NCBI RefSeq assembly: GCF_901933205.1
Contig: NC_044572.1
Coordinates: 36,205,001 to 36,269,000, forward strand
Source of the DNA: Camarhynchus parvulus
Lineage: Eukaryota; Chordata; Aves; Passeriformes; Thraupidae
Length of the DNA: 64,000 nucleotides
Direction of reading: 5' to 3'
Below, one piece after another: positions 39,088 to 51,440 of this stretch. Both the position numbers and the translations under genes were made by a program. Below the pieces are notes generated by a model. That model had not been told where the DNA came from. It saw only the letters and a program-made list of their open reading frames with translations, and ran no database searches. Numbering within the stretch: the first letter of the stretch is position 1; every line of letters begins with the position of its first letter.

Positions 39088-42000
39088 AGTAGAAAGAAAT
39101 TATATCCTGAACTGCACAACATGAAAAAGTTTTTTTAGAAGACCTCCTTTCTTTGTCCTGGCTTCTTCAGTCACTTCATGGATAGCTCTTAATAATTCCT
39201 TAACTCCTCCGGTCCTGTAATAACACTCAAAAATGGTTTGAAAAATCAAAGTGGCATGCTAACCAATAGCTCTTCTGTGAATAAGAGAACAATCTTCAGC
39301 TTTGAGGGACATTTCATATGAGTATGACGGACCAGAAGAAACGTATCTTCTGTATGGATGAAAGACAGCAGAGAGAATAAGCTCTGCTTTTCTAGATCCA
39401 TCGGCTCTACTGGATAACACTAGCCAGCAGTGGGAGATATGGAGGTGGGTTGTAAGATAAGGAACAGGCTAGAGGCAAGAGCTGTTATAATTATAGTGGG
39501 GAACACAGAATTTGTTAAAGGAAGTCTACTGTATAATTACATTTGAAAATTTAGCAAGATGCCCAGAGGCTGGCTTGCAGCTGTCAGGAACTGGTAACGC
39601 TGGAGTTCTGCTCAGGAGAAAACCACCACTGCACAGAAGCACACCTCCACCTCCCTCTAGCTGAGCAGACTTTGATAGGGCAAAAGAATGACTTCAGCTA
39701 AAATTAGTAAGATTACACAATACATGAGATTATATTTATTCTCAGTAAAAAGTGCTCAGAGATTGGGGATTATTTTAAAGGAAATTAAATGGTTTTGATA
39801 ATACATCAAATATGTTTTTTGAATGAGTGTCAATGACAGTACTTTTTAAAATTGCATCTTTAATAACAGTTAAATTCTGATTTTTTAAATTATATTAATT
39901 CATAATCAAACTAACCTCATCTCTTTGCATACAAAGTCATAGTTTTTCTTTGGCCTATTTGGCCCAATAAAATGAAAACAAATGAGTGAAACACAGACAA
40001 AATGCAAGAATAAAACCAAACCTGTATACTTGTTTCTTCCTTGGACTTAGAGCTGAAGAGATGTTACTGCTGAGAAACAAGTAGCAAACTACAAACACAC
40101 AAAGTGGTAATCTGTAGACAAAGTGATCAAGTATGAAACAACTAAGCCATTCTTAATAAAAATAAAGAAATAGGATTGAACAATTAAAAAGGCTCATTTT
40201 ATATGAAATTATTGATTCTACATTAAAAAGAATATTCTGCTAATTCAGATATTAGCAAACGAAATGCTGTGCGTGCCAGAAAACATCACCAACTGCATTC
40301 CTGGTGTTTATGTAAAATACGTCTAGATAAAAATTGAGCAAGAACCATACTACAAAATAAATTTGACTATATAAAATTATGTTGTCATATTAACACCACA
40401 AGAAAATAAAAAGCTCTTGAAGACAGATCAGAGTCCACAAGCCTACACCACAAGTTTAAACTAAAATTTACAATAGAATTATTTCTAAATGCTGTAAAAA
40501 CTGCTTCTTTTATTTGAGATCTAAGCCTTCGTAAGAAATTTAAGTATATTTGTCGAATTGGCATTATGGACTGTAAAGAGAGTAAACTGATGGTCATTTC
40601 AGCTTTATTAAACTTGCTACTGCTTCCAGACTGAAGAAAATGCATACATTCTCTAATCATGTCTAAGTGTTGAATTCTGAAGTGCAGACAGCTCATCAAC
40701 TAGTCCATATTTGTTCCATTAGGCTAAAGATATCCTTTTTTGATGCCCCATTATTAAAATTGGTATAAATACTTCAGATGTCTTTGCTATAGAAAGGTAG
40801 AAATATTTTCTAAATATAGGCTTTGTTCACTTAGAAAAATGTTCTCAACATAAGACTGAACAAAATTTTTTTTTCAATGCATCAAGTCTGCCTTATGCTC
40901 AGTGTAACAGGACTGCAGCAGGACTGGGATTTGCTATCTACATTTTGTTTAAGGATAGAGGAGGAAAACAATCCAAGAAATCAGTTATTTTATACAAATT
41001 TTCTCCCCCCATTTTTTGTTTTTTACACTTTTCATTTTACAAAGGTGAACAACTGACAGATAATAATTTCAATAAAAAAGGGATTCCTATTGAACATACA
41101 TACTTTCAGTTTTGTTTTGACTTTACAGAAAATTAACCTTTAAAATTTGACATATTCCTTTGCATTAATTTTAAAATTAAAATACAGTCACTTGAAAAAT
41201 TCCAGTCTTGGAAAGGCATATAAATTAAACCTAAGTACTGGGTTTTTATTAATAAGAAACTAAACCTCATTTTGAAAGAAATTTCGGGAGTACAATATGG
41301 ATTTCAGAGAGTGACCCACTTTTTATTTCAATTTTTTTTTTTCAGGATGCTCTAATTACAAATATTCTGAGCCTTGGTCAATTCTGGTTGCACAGATATT
41401 ACAAATATAAAAGAAAAATGTCAGGCTTCATATTGATTTCTCCTACCTCAAGCATAAGTTTCCTATGTTGACTTTTGTCATATTCATCTATATTACATTA
41501 TATAATGCAGCTTTAAGGAATGCAATGATCCCTTCAGGAATGTACAGAGAAGAATTCATTCTTTCATCTAAAATATTACTGTAGAAGAACAAAAGCATTT
41601 TTGTGCAACAGTTACCCTTATGTATCAACAATTCCACAACAAAATATAAGAAAACAAACTACATTATATTGTTGATTGTTGCATGTTCTTGTTGTTCTGG
41701 ACAAAAAATAAAAAAGCCTTTAAACTTCTGAATATTGATTTTGAAAGAAAAAGAGTATCTTAAATGGAATCCTGTACCTTCTAGCATGCAAGCACAAAAT
41801 CCATAAATCTAAGGGACACTTTTACCTTTTTTAACAGGAAAAAAGCAGCCAAACATAAAAACAAAACATAAGAATGAAAAGTCAGCGCGATCTTCTTTGC
41901 TGACACATAATGCAAAATGAACACAGCTCAAACTTGTAGAAAATACACATTTTTCAAGATATGAACCCTTTCAGCACAAAGCTTTTCACAGAAGTAAAAT

Positions 42001-45000
42001 TTTCCAGTACAACTGAAAAGTGCTAGTTCCCCAGTCTCTGGCTGTGCTTTCACAGGTAGCTCTACTTCTTCTGCAACATGAGGTTCCCATCATCACAAGC
42101 ATGGTGTGAATTCCACAGGCCTTTAATTCACAGGGATGTACAGTGCTACACCTTCAACCAAAAGGCAGCTTGCTGTATCTGTGCTAAAACTTTTTTGGAC
42201 TCCTCTCCTATCTGTATATACATGTAAGAGATTATCCTGTCCTGTAGATCATAACTCTTTTGAGAAAGACCACTGTCCAGTTTTATGTTTTAGCTAAAGA
42301 GATGTGATTTCTGATGCTCTTATCACTAGATGTATCCATAACATACAGTAATTTGCGTTTTCAGCCTTTCTTATTTGAACTTACCTATGTATCTGCCCAC
42401 TGAAACAGACAGTTTTCAAAAAAAGTTGCACAGCATAACTTATTCCAGTTTTAAAATGTATGACCATTTGTATGAGATTCAGGTTATCCATGCATACAAA
42501 GGCAGACTTTTAACATAATGTTATTTAAAATGGGAATAAAATAGCCTATTCTTTGTAAACTTGCTTTCAAGTATTTTAAATAGTTTGCCTCTATTCTTCT
42601 ACTAATAAAACAGGGGATGTCAAAGAGCATATAAAATTTTCTAAATTAAGGAAAGAAAACCTAGAATGCACATTATATGTAAGTGGTAATAGGCAGAGAC
42701 AACTTCACTAGGCTGTGACATATGACATCTGGTAGACTATTATCATAATAAATGGGAAAAGTGGGTGAGATTCTGTCAACAGCAAGGTAAGAAGAAATGC
42801 ATCTTCATCAGAATGACAAACATATCTGCCTTTAACAAACACAGGTCAAACCAAAATCCAGGTATCTATGAATGAAATATTTTCACTTTATTTAACCCCT
42901 TTTCTTTTGGATTTTAACAATTTAATTGAAGCACATCTACATTTATCCGAGATATTTATTTATGCAATTTAATTTCATTTTAGTGAGGCTAAATTAAACT
43001 TACTAATAACCGATGGCTAAAAACTCACAAGAAACAGCCTATTATTTTTCACACTTTTATAAATAATTTTAACTAGGCCAAATAGTAATTTAATGATTCT
43101 CAAACAACAATATAAATACACTGTACATCAATCTGCAATTCCTTTTGGTACAACCATCACATAGATGTTAAATTAGCGTAATCTCTCCAGCTGACCAGCT
43201 GAATGGCAACACCACTAATCCGGGGATCATACTAGGTATTTGACAGTATGTGGGACCTACAAAAACAAATTTTCATATAAGAGAAAGAATAGGGACATAG
43301 TGACTTAGTGAAAGTAGGTCATCTTCCCACAAACCATGTTTTTTATGGTCCATTTTTCTCCACGCTTTATTCAATTTCATGTCATCGATGAGAATAAATG
43401 AAAAGAACCATCATAAAATTCTTATTCCATGGAGACTGAAAATTGTCATTGGGTGCTTTAAAAAAACCTTAGAATATTGCCTTTTTATTTGTGACTAAAA
43501 GCAAGACCTAATTTGTACTTAGTCCTTTCAAAACTAGATATATACCTGCAAAGTAAAATTTCCCAGATTACAACAATTTTCTGCACATAAAAAAGTAACA
43601 GAGGTTTGAAACTCACCAAGTGAACAGACAAGTCACAAAGCAATGATGGGATTTTGTAAGCATCATGGATGGAATAATCTGGTTAAGTAAATGAAAGAGA
43701 GGGGTTTTTTTGGTTTTTTTTTCACTTGTTTTTTGATATGAAAAAAACTTGAAAAAGCAAATTCCCAAGAAGTACTGAAATATAAAATATTAGAAGAAAG
43801 ATGGTGGAAGAAAAGGCAGAATATTATTACTGCATTCCTAGATACCCATTTCCTTGATATCGTGTTAGTTTTGGGATCTTTCCAACATCGTGCTGGAAAA
43901 GACAGTCTGAACAATGGTATTTACTCTTCAACCATTCTCAAGAAATTAATGAGTGATTTGGTCATATATTTTCAGACTTCAGTACAAGCTGGTGGCATTA
44001 AGATACCAGAGAGATGGATTTGGCAACTGTGTCTCTATCTCATGTGTACTCTCACTTCATAACTATTGTCTCTTGTAACACATAAATGAGGATGCTTGAA
44101 ATGTAAGGAAAGAAACCACAAAAATGTTGCCATTTCTGTACACTCTAATAAATGCATGACACTTTAATGCTGATTTAAGTCTTTCTGACAGGAGACAGAT
44201 ATCCCATTCTGGCCCAGTACCTGCCTTCCTCCAGAAGAAAGGCTTCTACCATGAAGTAAATTGTGTGCAACCTCTTCTGTTCACTGACAAAGAACTCGGA
44301 AACACAAACCTGTCTAAACTTCTTCAAGCATAAAAGATGGAGCATGAAGAAAGATGGAGCAAGGCAGCTAATATGTCCAAAGGAAGATATGTTAGGGAAG
44401 TGATTTCCTTTTACACCAGTTGAATGGCTAACCCATTTTGTGGGGTTGAAATTCTGTTATCATAGCAATTTAATTGTTTTTAAATCAAATACCAGAAGTA
44501 TCTGGAATATAAAATAAATAACTTCTGTTTTTTCTTCAACACAAATCCAAATAAATGCATAGAGACTTGCACAAGAACTTAATGGAGGAGGATGGGGACA
44601 ACTAACACTGCATGAAGCTGGAGTAGGGATGATGTCAGTGAACTAGGGCTCAGATTCCACTCCTCATGGTAGACTGTGACACCCATTCTCCAAAAAGCTG
44701 GGCAAGTCAGTCTGCTGGAAGTGGAGAGAATGGCACTTGTACATAGGAAGTTCTACTTTGGTTTCTGTTGTGTGGCATAGTTGTAATAGGAAAAGTAGAT
44801 TATAAAGGGACTTGACATATTGCTCTACCTATTTAGTGGACTGAACTTGGCTAAGTGCACATGGCTCTTCCACTCAGCAATGAAAGAAGAAAAAAAGTGA
44901 ATAAACAAAATTCAGTAACACTGGTAGTCGGCTGAACAATTTCTGGTCATAATCCTGTGGTTTTACATTTTGTTCATGCCCAAAACTGAAATAAGAGTAT

Positions 45001-47938
45001 CTACTGAACATTACCATCAACATACACAGCTACCCAACACTTCATAACTTCATTAGAGACTCCTCATAACCAGTTAGAGACTATCTCACAAATCATGTCT
45101 TAACTGAAAAACTGCATCGATTTGCTTCCCTAATCTGACCATCTTCAGTAACAGAACTGGTATTCAAAACAGCAGCTATACTGAGCTCAAGAAGATTTTA
45201 TAATAAAAACTATAATTAAATAAACCAGAATTCAGAAAAGTGAGAAATAAGAAAAGTCACAATCACTAACTGTTAGAGATACAAGAGAAACTAAAGTAAA
45301 ATACAGAATTATATTGATGTGATATGGTGTATTTCAATATATTTCATGTATTCTTTTTGATTTTATAATCCAAATACCAGAACAGGTATCTCAAACTCTA
45401 TCCACAGAATTTATCCAGAATTACTAAAACATTACTGTTTGATAAATAAAAATATAATCCAATAATTTATGCTAGAAAGCATCAATTCAAGTTAATCTAC
45501 TTTTAGTGAAAAAAGCCCATAAACAAAAAAAACAACAGGAGACCACATTTGCCTTATTTGTTGATTCCTTAGTGTAAGCTTACAATTGATAAGGTAAACT
45601 TGAAGAACCTGGAAATTCAATCACAGAAATCTAAATGATCAGTTAATAGCCAAAAAAATAATAGATCTAGTGCAGATTTTACTCTATGGCATAAAGTTGT
45701 TGACAATACATTTCTCAATAAAGAAAAATTGAATTATAGCCTTAGGGTGGTTTAATTTGGTACAAATTTTGAATAATGTTATATACATTTCCAAAGCAGA
45801 TGCTAAGAGACTCTACAAGGACACTCAGCTCAATCAGAAGCCAGATTAAAGTTCCATCTGGAATGAAACAGTTCCACAGCTCTATTACAATTAGCAGAGT
45901 CACCAATGTCAGACTCAAAAGTTGGGCAATGTGAAACACTTTCTCTTCGAAATACAGCTATTAGTCCAGAAAACAAGCAAGTGCTTCACACATCTTTAAA
46001 ACATACTTTTTAAGTACTCACAAACTTGTATTTTTGTAGTCAGGATGAAAACTCTCATTCTTATTATTATGGTAATATGAATCACAAAGACTATCCAGTC
46101 ACAATGATTTCCTATCACCTCTCCCATTGCATGAATGTAGCATTAGAAGTCACAAATGTTCAAGTAGCTGCAATACTCAAAATATCAGCAGGCTGAGAAT
46201 AGGACAGAGCAAAATTCAGATTGATCTCAATTTGCCCTAATCTTCGCATTCCCAATATCCAGAGTTCTTGTTATGAAATAAACCATCTTCCCAACACAGC
46301 ATGCTGAAGAACTGCACTGAAGTGACCCATCCTTAGTCAAAATAAGAACAGAATTACCTGTGAGACTTAATGGCTAAAAGTGAAAGCCTGATTCTTCAGA
46401 CAAATATTCAGTGTAATGGGGTTTTCCTAGATTTAAGCAAAAACCAAACTTCAACCCAAATTTACAAAAAAAAGCATCCTTTCAAAGCATCATTCAGTAA
46501 ACGGTAGCTGATACAAAGACAGTAAAAAACATGTTAAAGATAGAAAAAAAATATGCCACATGCCTTAAATTTACTATTTTACCATTTAAATAAATAATGC
46601 ACCACACAAATAAGCAAGAAGTTGGAAATCAAATGCCCACATGTCGCATCTCTTTCCCCCCAAATAAATTCACAGTGGATACAGAGCAATACAGACTCAT
46701 AAAAAATCACATCTCATTACACACATTTTCATCAAGAACATCTTGGTTAAAGAGCATATTTCTGTTTTTCCAGTTCCCTGTTACATTAATCAGCCTGATT
46801 TCTACCATCAAACAGTAAGCTGCTAAGTCTGAAAATATCGACAATGACAATATCCAGGTAAGAGCAAAGTTGAGAAATAACTGCAGCCACTGTTCAGTTA
46901 GCAGCCTATACTGTTCTGCAGTGAAGTAAATTCCAGCTTCCAAAGAGAACAGCAAGAGTCACAATTTTATATTTAGTACCTTTAATTAGTGTTTAAATAC
47001 TATCCAATAATGTCCACATCTGAAATTTAATCTTCTTAATCTTTAGAGAGAAAAATTAACAATCTGGAGCAACAATACAACTTTGTCCTTAGTCTGACTC
47101 TGTTGTTATTTCTGCAAACAGCACACAAGAGAACTATTGCCAACACCATGCAGCAGGATGGAGGCATTTAAGAGGCATTTAGAAACAGGAAAGACTAGCT
47201 GAAATTTAAGTATAGAAGCAAAATACCACAATTAAGATCAATGCAACCTGATCAGCGCCATTGACAGAACATTGGCTTTTTAAGGCAGTGGTCAACAAGA
47301 GTGTCCAAGGCTGCTGGCTACACCAGAAAGGGCCAAGGGTACCCACAAACTCCAGCAGTGATGAAACCACAGTGAAACGACCACTGCATTTCAGCTCCAC
47401 ACATGAACATAGTGGGCCATCACAACAGCCAGCTTCCCTCTTAGTTAACAGGTTTCCTGAAAGATTAACAAATTAAATAGCACCCAAAAGTTAATTGACA
47501 GAAAGTAAAGGATTATAACTAAAACATATGTCTCAAATCCCTGGCTGGGGGCACACCACAAGCCTAGGGATTCCTTCCAACAGCATAGGTCCTGGTCACC
47601 AGATAACTAGAGTGACACAGTGTGAAGCACAGGTCTCAAAAGGTTACTCTAAGAATCATCCTTCTCAATGTTGAGCACATAAAAGCCTAACTGACACCAG
47701 CCACATATATAAGGTTTTTGCAACAATAAGGAACTATTTTGCTCATTCTCACAAGTAGTAATCACCTATGTTTTCAATCTTCAGCATGTTTTTTTATGAA
47801 GGTCTGTCTGGGCTGCAGTGTAAAGATTTCCAAATAGAATTCATCATCTGTGACTCTCATGGCAGAGTCATGAACTTCCATATCTCTGGACATAAACAGT
47901 GCAGTAACGGAAGAATCTTTCCTTCCTCTTTCAAACAC
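39088..47938. other. Unique AT-rich noncoding sequence
   Basis: No gene or named repeat is recognisable. A 12-base word AAAGATGGAGCA is repeated at short distance (44335-44363). Two minus-strand frames with hydrophobic translations (45742-45939 and 46707-46955) were inspected as possible membrane-protein exons and not accepted. T- and A-runs near 43700-43750 form an imperfect fold-back. No RNA gene was found. Confidence 0.6.
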
Positions 47939-47968
47939 AATCTAACAGTGAGCAATCTAACAGTGAGC
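47939..47968 (+). repeat. 15-bp exact tandem duplication
   Basis: AATCTAACAGTGAGC occurs twice without spacer (47939-47953 and 47954-47968) with no mismatch. An exact copy in otherwise unique sequence suggests a recent slippage event. Confidence 0.95.
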
Positions 47969-50044
47969 AAACACAACCAGAAGAAGTTTACTTCCCTGTA
48001 TCACACAACCTGTCCCCAAGCAAGTCATGAAATTACTTGACAAAGGCCAAATACAAGCATATTTAACTTCAGACCAAGTAAGGGACCGAAAGCACTTAGC
48101 AGCATCTCTGAATTATCTCTTTGTAAAAAGCAAAAACACTTCCACTCTTCTGTGTATCTCAACAGCTATGGACCTATGATGAACTCTCACCTTTAAAAGA
48201 TGTGACACAAGTCCTGGTTACTGAAGTACAGTGATCTGCATAATTCTAGCAGAAAACTCTGAATTATTCCCACCAGTTCCTTGCCTGTGAAATTTCTGAA
48301 GTATCATTTCTTTTTCTACGCCTTCTCGAGAGCTACATGCAGCTGTTGAGACTTGCTAAGTGACACAGGCATAGGATTAGCGGGGTTCCAATGCACCACT
48401 CTAAATGCCTATTCTACCACAACCTTAAAGTAGCTGGACAAAACCACCTCATGGACAAACATCTGGCTAATGTAATCCAGTGAAGAGATGGATAAGAGAT
48501 GGTCAAAAAAACTCAACAACTGAAAACATCATTTAAATAATGTTCACAGTTCACCAATCTACTCTGTAGCTTAGCAACACTTACATTCTTTGTTGATGCT
48601 AACCTGGTATTTGGCAGCATCTGCAGAAAAAACACTTATCACCACTTCTGTTAGCTGGAAAACTCTACTCCATTCTAGCAATGACTAAAAGTTACTCAAT
48701 TATTCATATCTTCATCATCTCTCAGCTGCAGCATATTTCAGGATCAAGGCATAAAATTCTGGGTTTGAGCTCTCTCTTCTGTGTACTTGCTTGACTTTGG
48801 TTAAATAACTACCCAGAGTTCCATGGGGAAGAAAATTTGCTATGATCAGAAAGACAAAACTCTTCCACATGAAGGACGAAACTTTCTTGGAGGTTGGTCC
48901 AGGAACTCAAAATAAACATTCCTACCAGGGAGCAACCACCATAATCAACTGTAAGCCCAAAGTCCTTTTCTTGTTCATGCTCTCCTACATATCAAAACTT
49001 TTTAAAACCCTTAGCACAAAATAAGATTCTCTTTTGTTAATACTTATTTCCTTGAATCAGACTGATAGAACACAGCACAGCAGAAGCATCACCAAACACT
49101 ACAATGGGTGATGAGATCACTGGACTTCAGCAGAGAGGCAAGATGCCCCCTAGTCCACCTCAGTACTAGATGTGTCTGCCAACAGCCTCCACGCTCCTAC
49201 TGCCTTCCCTGCTGTTACTAACAGAGCTTTACCCCTCTTTTTATAACATGTACTTCTCACTGTTGTTCCAGAGGAAGCAAACACTAAAAAGCTGACAATC
49301 ATCTTCACACATGAACAACTGCTCATTGGCAAATACCTTTACTGTGCTTTCTGGATACCTGCTTTAAATGACAGAGATGATGGACTTGAAAACTGGTCTA
49401 ATGTAGAAGATAAAAAGGTTGTATCTTTTTTTTTTCCTCAGTTCTATTTTCTGTGTTCCATAGCTTGTTAGCCAAAATTGCTTTGAACAGCTGATTGCAC
49501 TGTATACACTGCAGTCTTTCTAAATCTTAAGGCAGAAACATAACAAAGAATTTCAGTACATTAGGTATGTATGAACTCCCATGCTTGAATCAAGGCTAGC
49601 AATCTTTGGAATTTTTTTTCCAGATATACTTCTCTCACAACTCTTAAAATAGTTTCCAGTAAATACCCTGTAAAGGATGTGAGGCTTAGTAGCTCTATAG
49701 TTTATCACTATTTTCAACAGCAAAGCAAAAAAGGATTGAATATTGGGGAATACTTCCTAAACTAATTTTATTAGAGAAGGAAGTGCACTACCCTAAATAT
49801 TTACAGAAGTGATACAATTGTCATTAAATCAGTATTTTAATCACTTTATGCAGTTTGATTCAACAAATCAACATTTTCACCAGCAATTTGGAATTGACAG
49901 TCATCATTTTTTAAGGAAAACAGGGATACTGTTCTTTACTTTACACTGCCTTTAGTTTGCGGATTACCTTAACGACATTATTCTATTGTGCAGTACACAA
50001 AGACAGATTACTAATTATTTGTTGGAAGAAAGCTCTTTTATGTA
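47969..50044. other. Unique noncoding sequence
   Basis: No gene or repeat family is recognisable. Open frames are 60 codons. A short poly-T tract lies near 49426-49435. Confidence 0.6.
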
Positions 50045-50059
50045 TTTTTTTTTTTTTTT
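50045..50059. repeat. Poly-T tract (15 T)
   Basis: An uninterrupted run of 15 T lies 42 bases left of the 3' end of an antisense CR1. CR1 elements normally end in a short octamer-like repeat and not poly-A, so it probably has no direct link to that element. Confidence 0.9.
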
Positions 50060-50928
50060 GTACAAGCATGTTAGATGATTAAAGAGCAATCCTAAGGAGA
50101 CAGAATAATAGAATCATAGAAATGTTTAGGTTAGAAAATACCTTCAAGATCATCAAGGCCATTCCCTCTTGTCCTAGTGCTTGTTCCCTTGGAGAAGTGA
50201 GAGACCTCCACCTGGATACAACCATCCTTTCAGGTAGTTGTAGAGAGCAATAAACTCACATGGCCTTTTCTCAAGACTAAATAACCCCAGCTCCTTCTAC
50301 TGCACATCAGATTTGTGCTCCAGACCTACTTCATTGCCCTGCTCTAGCACACAGACATGTTCCAGCACCTCAGTGTCTTTCTTGCACTCATGGGGCCAGA
50401 ACTGGACACAGGACTCAAGATGTGCCCTCATCAGTGCCCAGTAAAGGGGAGCAATCACTGCCCTTGTCCTGCTGGCCACACTACTGCTGATAGAGGCCAG
50501 GATGCCAGCGGCCTTTTTGGCCACCTGGGCACACGCTGGCTCATGTTCAGCTGCTGTAAACCAGCATTCCCAGGTCCTTTTCTACTGGGCAGCTTTCCAG
50601 CAGCTCTGCCTCAGCCTGTAGCACTGCCTGGGGATGATGTGACTCAAGGACACGACTCAGCACTTGGCCTTGTTGAACCTCAGACCACTGGCCTTGGCCC
50701 ATCAATCCAGCCTGTCCAGATGTCCCTGCAGAGGCTTCCTACCCTCCAGCATTCTTCCCCAGCTTGGTGTCATCTGCAAAATGACTGCAGGCACACTTGA
50801 TCATGTTATCCAGATCACTGATGAAGATATTTAATAGGGATGGTCTCAGCCCTGAGCCCTGGAGAACATCACTTGTTACTGGTTGCCAGCTGGATGTAAC
50901 TCTATTCACCACCACTCTCTGGGCCCGC

Positions 50929-51050
50929 CCATCCATCCATCCATCCATCCATCCATCCATCCATCCATCCATCCATCCATCCATCCATCCATCCATCCAT
51001 CCATCCATCCATCCATCCATCCATCCATCCATCCATCCATCCATCCATCC
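50929..51050. repeat. (ATCC)n tetranucleotide array, about 30 units, inside CR1
   Basis: From 50931 to 51050 the sequence is 30 uninterrupted ATCC units. Slightly degenerate relatives continue at the right edge (ACTCATCC). On the minus strand the unit reads GGAT and is open in all three frames, encoding Trp-Met-Asp-Gly repeats; on the + strand it encodes His-Pro-Ser-Ile repeats. This explains the roughly 100-codon open frames on both strands at 50739-51203, which are not genes. The purity of the array suggests it is young and length-polymorphic. Confidence 0.98.
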
Positions 51051-51162
51051 ACTCATCCAAGCTATGAGCAGCCAGTTTCTCCAGGAGAACACTATGTGAA
51101 ACAGTGGCAAAGCCATGACTCATGTCCAGGTAAACAACATTCACAGCCTTTCGCTCATGCAG

Positions 51163-51182
51163 TGGTGATCCATGGATCACCA
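51163..51182. repeat. 20-bp perfect palindrome
   Basis: TGGTGATCCA is followed directly by its reverse complement TGGATCACCA. It lies within the antisense CR1, just upstream (in element orientation) of the first catalytic box. Confidence 0.93.
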
Positions 51183-51412
51183 TGTCACAGGACATCAGGT
51201 TAGATAAACAGGAACCTGCCTTTCACAAACCCCTGCTGGCTGGGCCTCATCATGCAGTTGTCCCATACATGCCAGGCACTTAGGATGATCTGTTCCATGA
51301 TCTTCCCCAGCACTGAGGTCAAGGCTTTAGTTCCCCAGATCATCCTTTTGACCCTTCTTGTAGACCGGCTTCACTTTGTCAGCTTGCAAAGTTGTAGTCA
51401 ACTGGGACATTT

Positions 51413-51440
51413 GTAGTTACATTTTTGTAAATGTAACTAC
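51413..51440. repeat. Perfect 12-bp hairpin (4-nt loop) at the CR1 5' truncation junction
   Basis: GTAGTTACATTT (51413-51424) and AAATGTAACTAC (51429-51440) are exact reverse complements around TTGT. The hairpin starts within a few bases of where CR1 similarity ends (about 51408), so it sits at the 5' integration junction of the element. Confidence 0.92.

Larger units (their letters stand above)
50297..51195 (-). pseudogene. CR1 ORF2 reverse transcriptase remnant, frame-shifted by a microsatellite
   Basis: Three minus-strand frames together cover the palm-to-C-terminal part of a CR1 reverse transcriptase. The upstream frame (51195 down to the array) carries [21 protein letters not shown]; the downstream frame (array to 50739) carries [28 protein letters not shown] and FADDTKLG; the last frame (50524-50297) carries the thumb/C-terminal piece. 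The first two are 79 bases apart in register, that is, in different frames, and both run through the WMDG-coding array, so the array length is what separates them. The second aspartate of the first catalytic box is replaced by alanine, so the enzyme would be inactive even without the frameshift. Confidence 0.88.
50102..51410 (-). mobile_element. CR1 LINE, antisense, 5'-truncated within the reverse transcriptase
   Basis: The left edge reads AATAGAATCATAGAA, the reverse complement of a CR1 3' terminus. Rightward follow the 3' untranslated end and then, on the minus strand, pieces of ORF2. These are [18 protein letters not shown] (C-terminal part, frame 50297-50524), FADDTKLG (reverse transcriptase active-site box, 50769-50780 for FADD), RAQRVVVN and, further upstream in another frame, [20 protein letters not shown] (first catalytic box, normally ending AFD, here FAT). 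The match ends near 51408, at a point that corresponds to the early part of the reverse transcriptase, so the 5' two-thirds of a full element is missing. The frame is broken by stops, by a changed catalytic residue and by a tetranucleotide array at 50929-51050. It is a dead copy. Confidence 0.93.

Noticed and set aside
45742..45939. Minus-strand hydrophobic 65-codon frame that could be a transmembrane exon
   Set aside because: No convincing splice acceptor or donor and no family resemblance. T-rich coding strands give hydrophobic translations by chance.
46707..46955. Minus-strand frame with aromatic and leucine-rich segments (AGIYFTAEQYRLLTEQW)
   Set aside because: It looked exon-like, but I could not match it to any protein and the splice context is weak. 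It overlaps an equally long + strand frame.
50797..51203. HPSI-repeat proteins on the + strand
   Set aside because: They are products of the ATCC microsatellite, antisense to a fossil CR1 gene.
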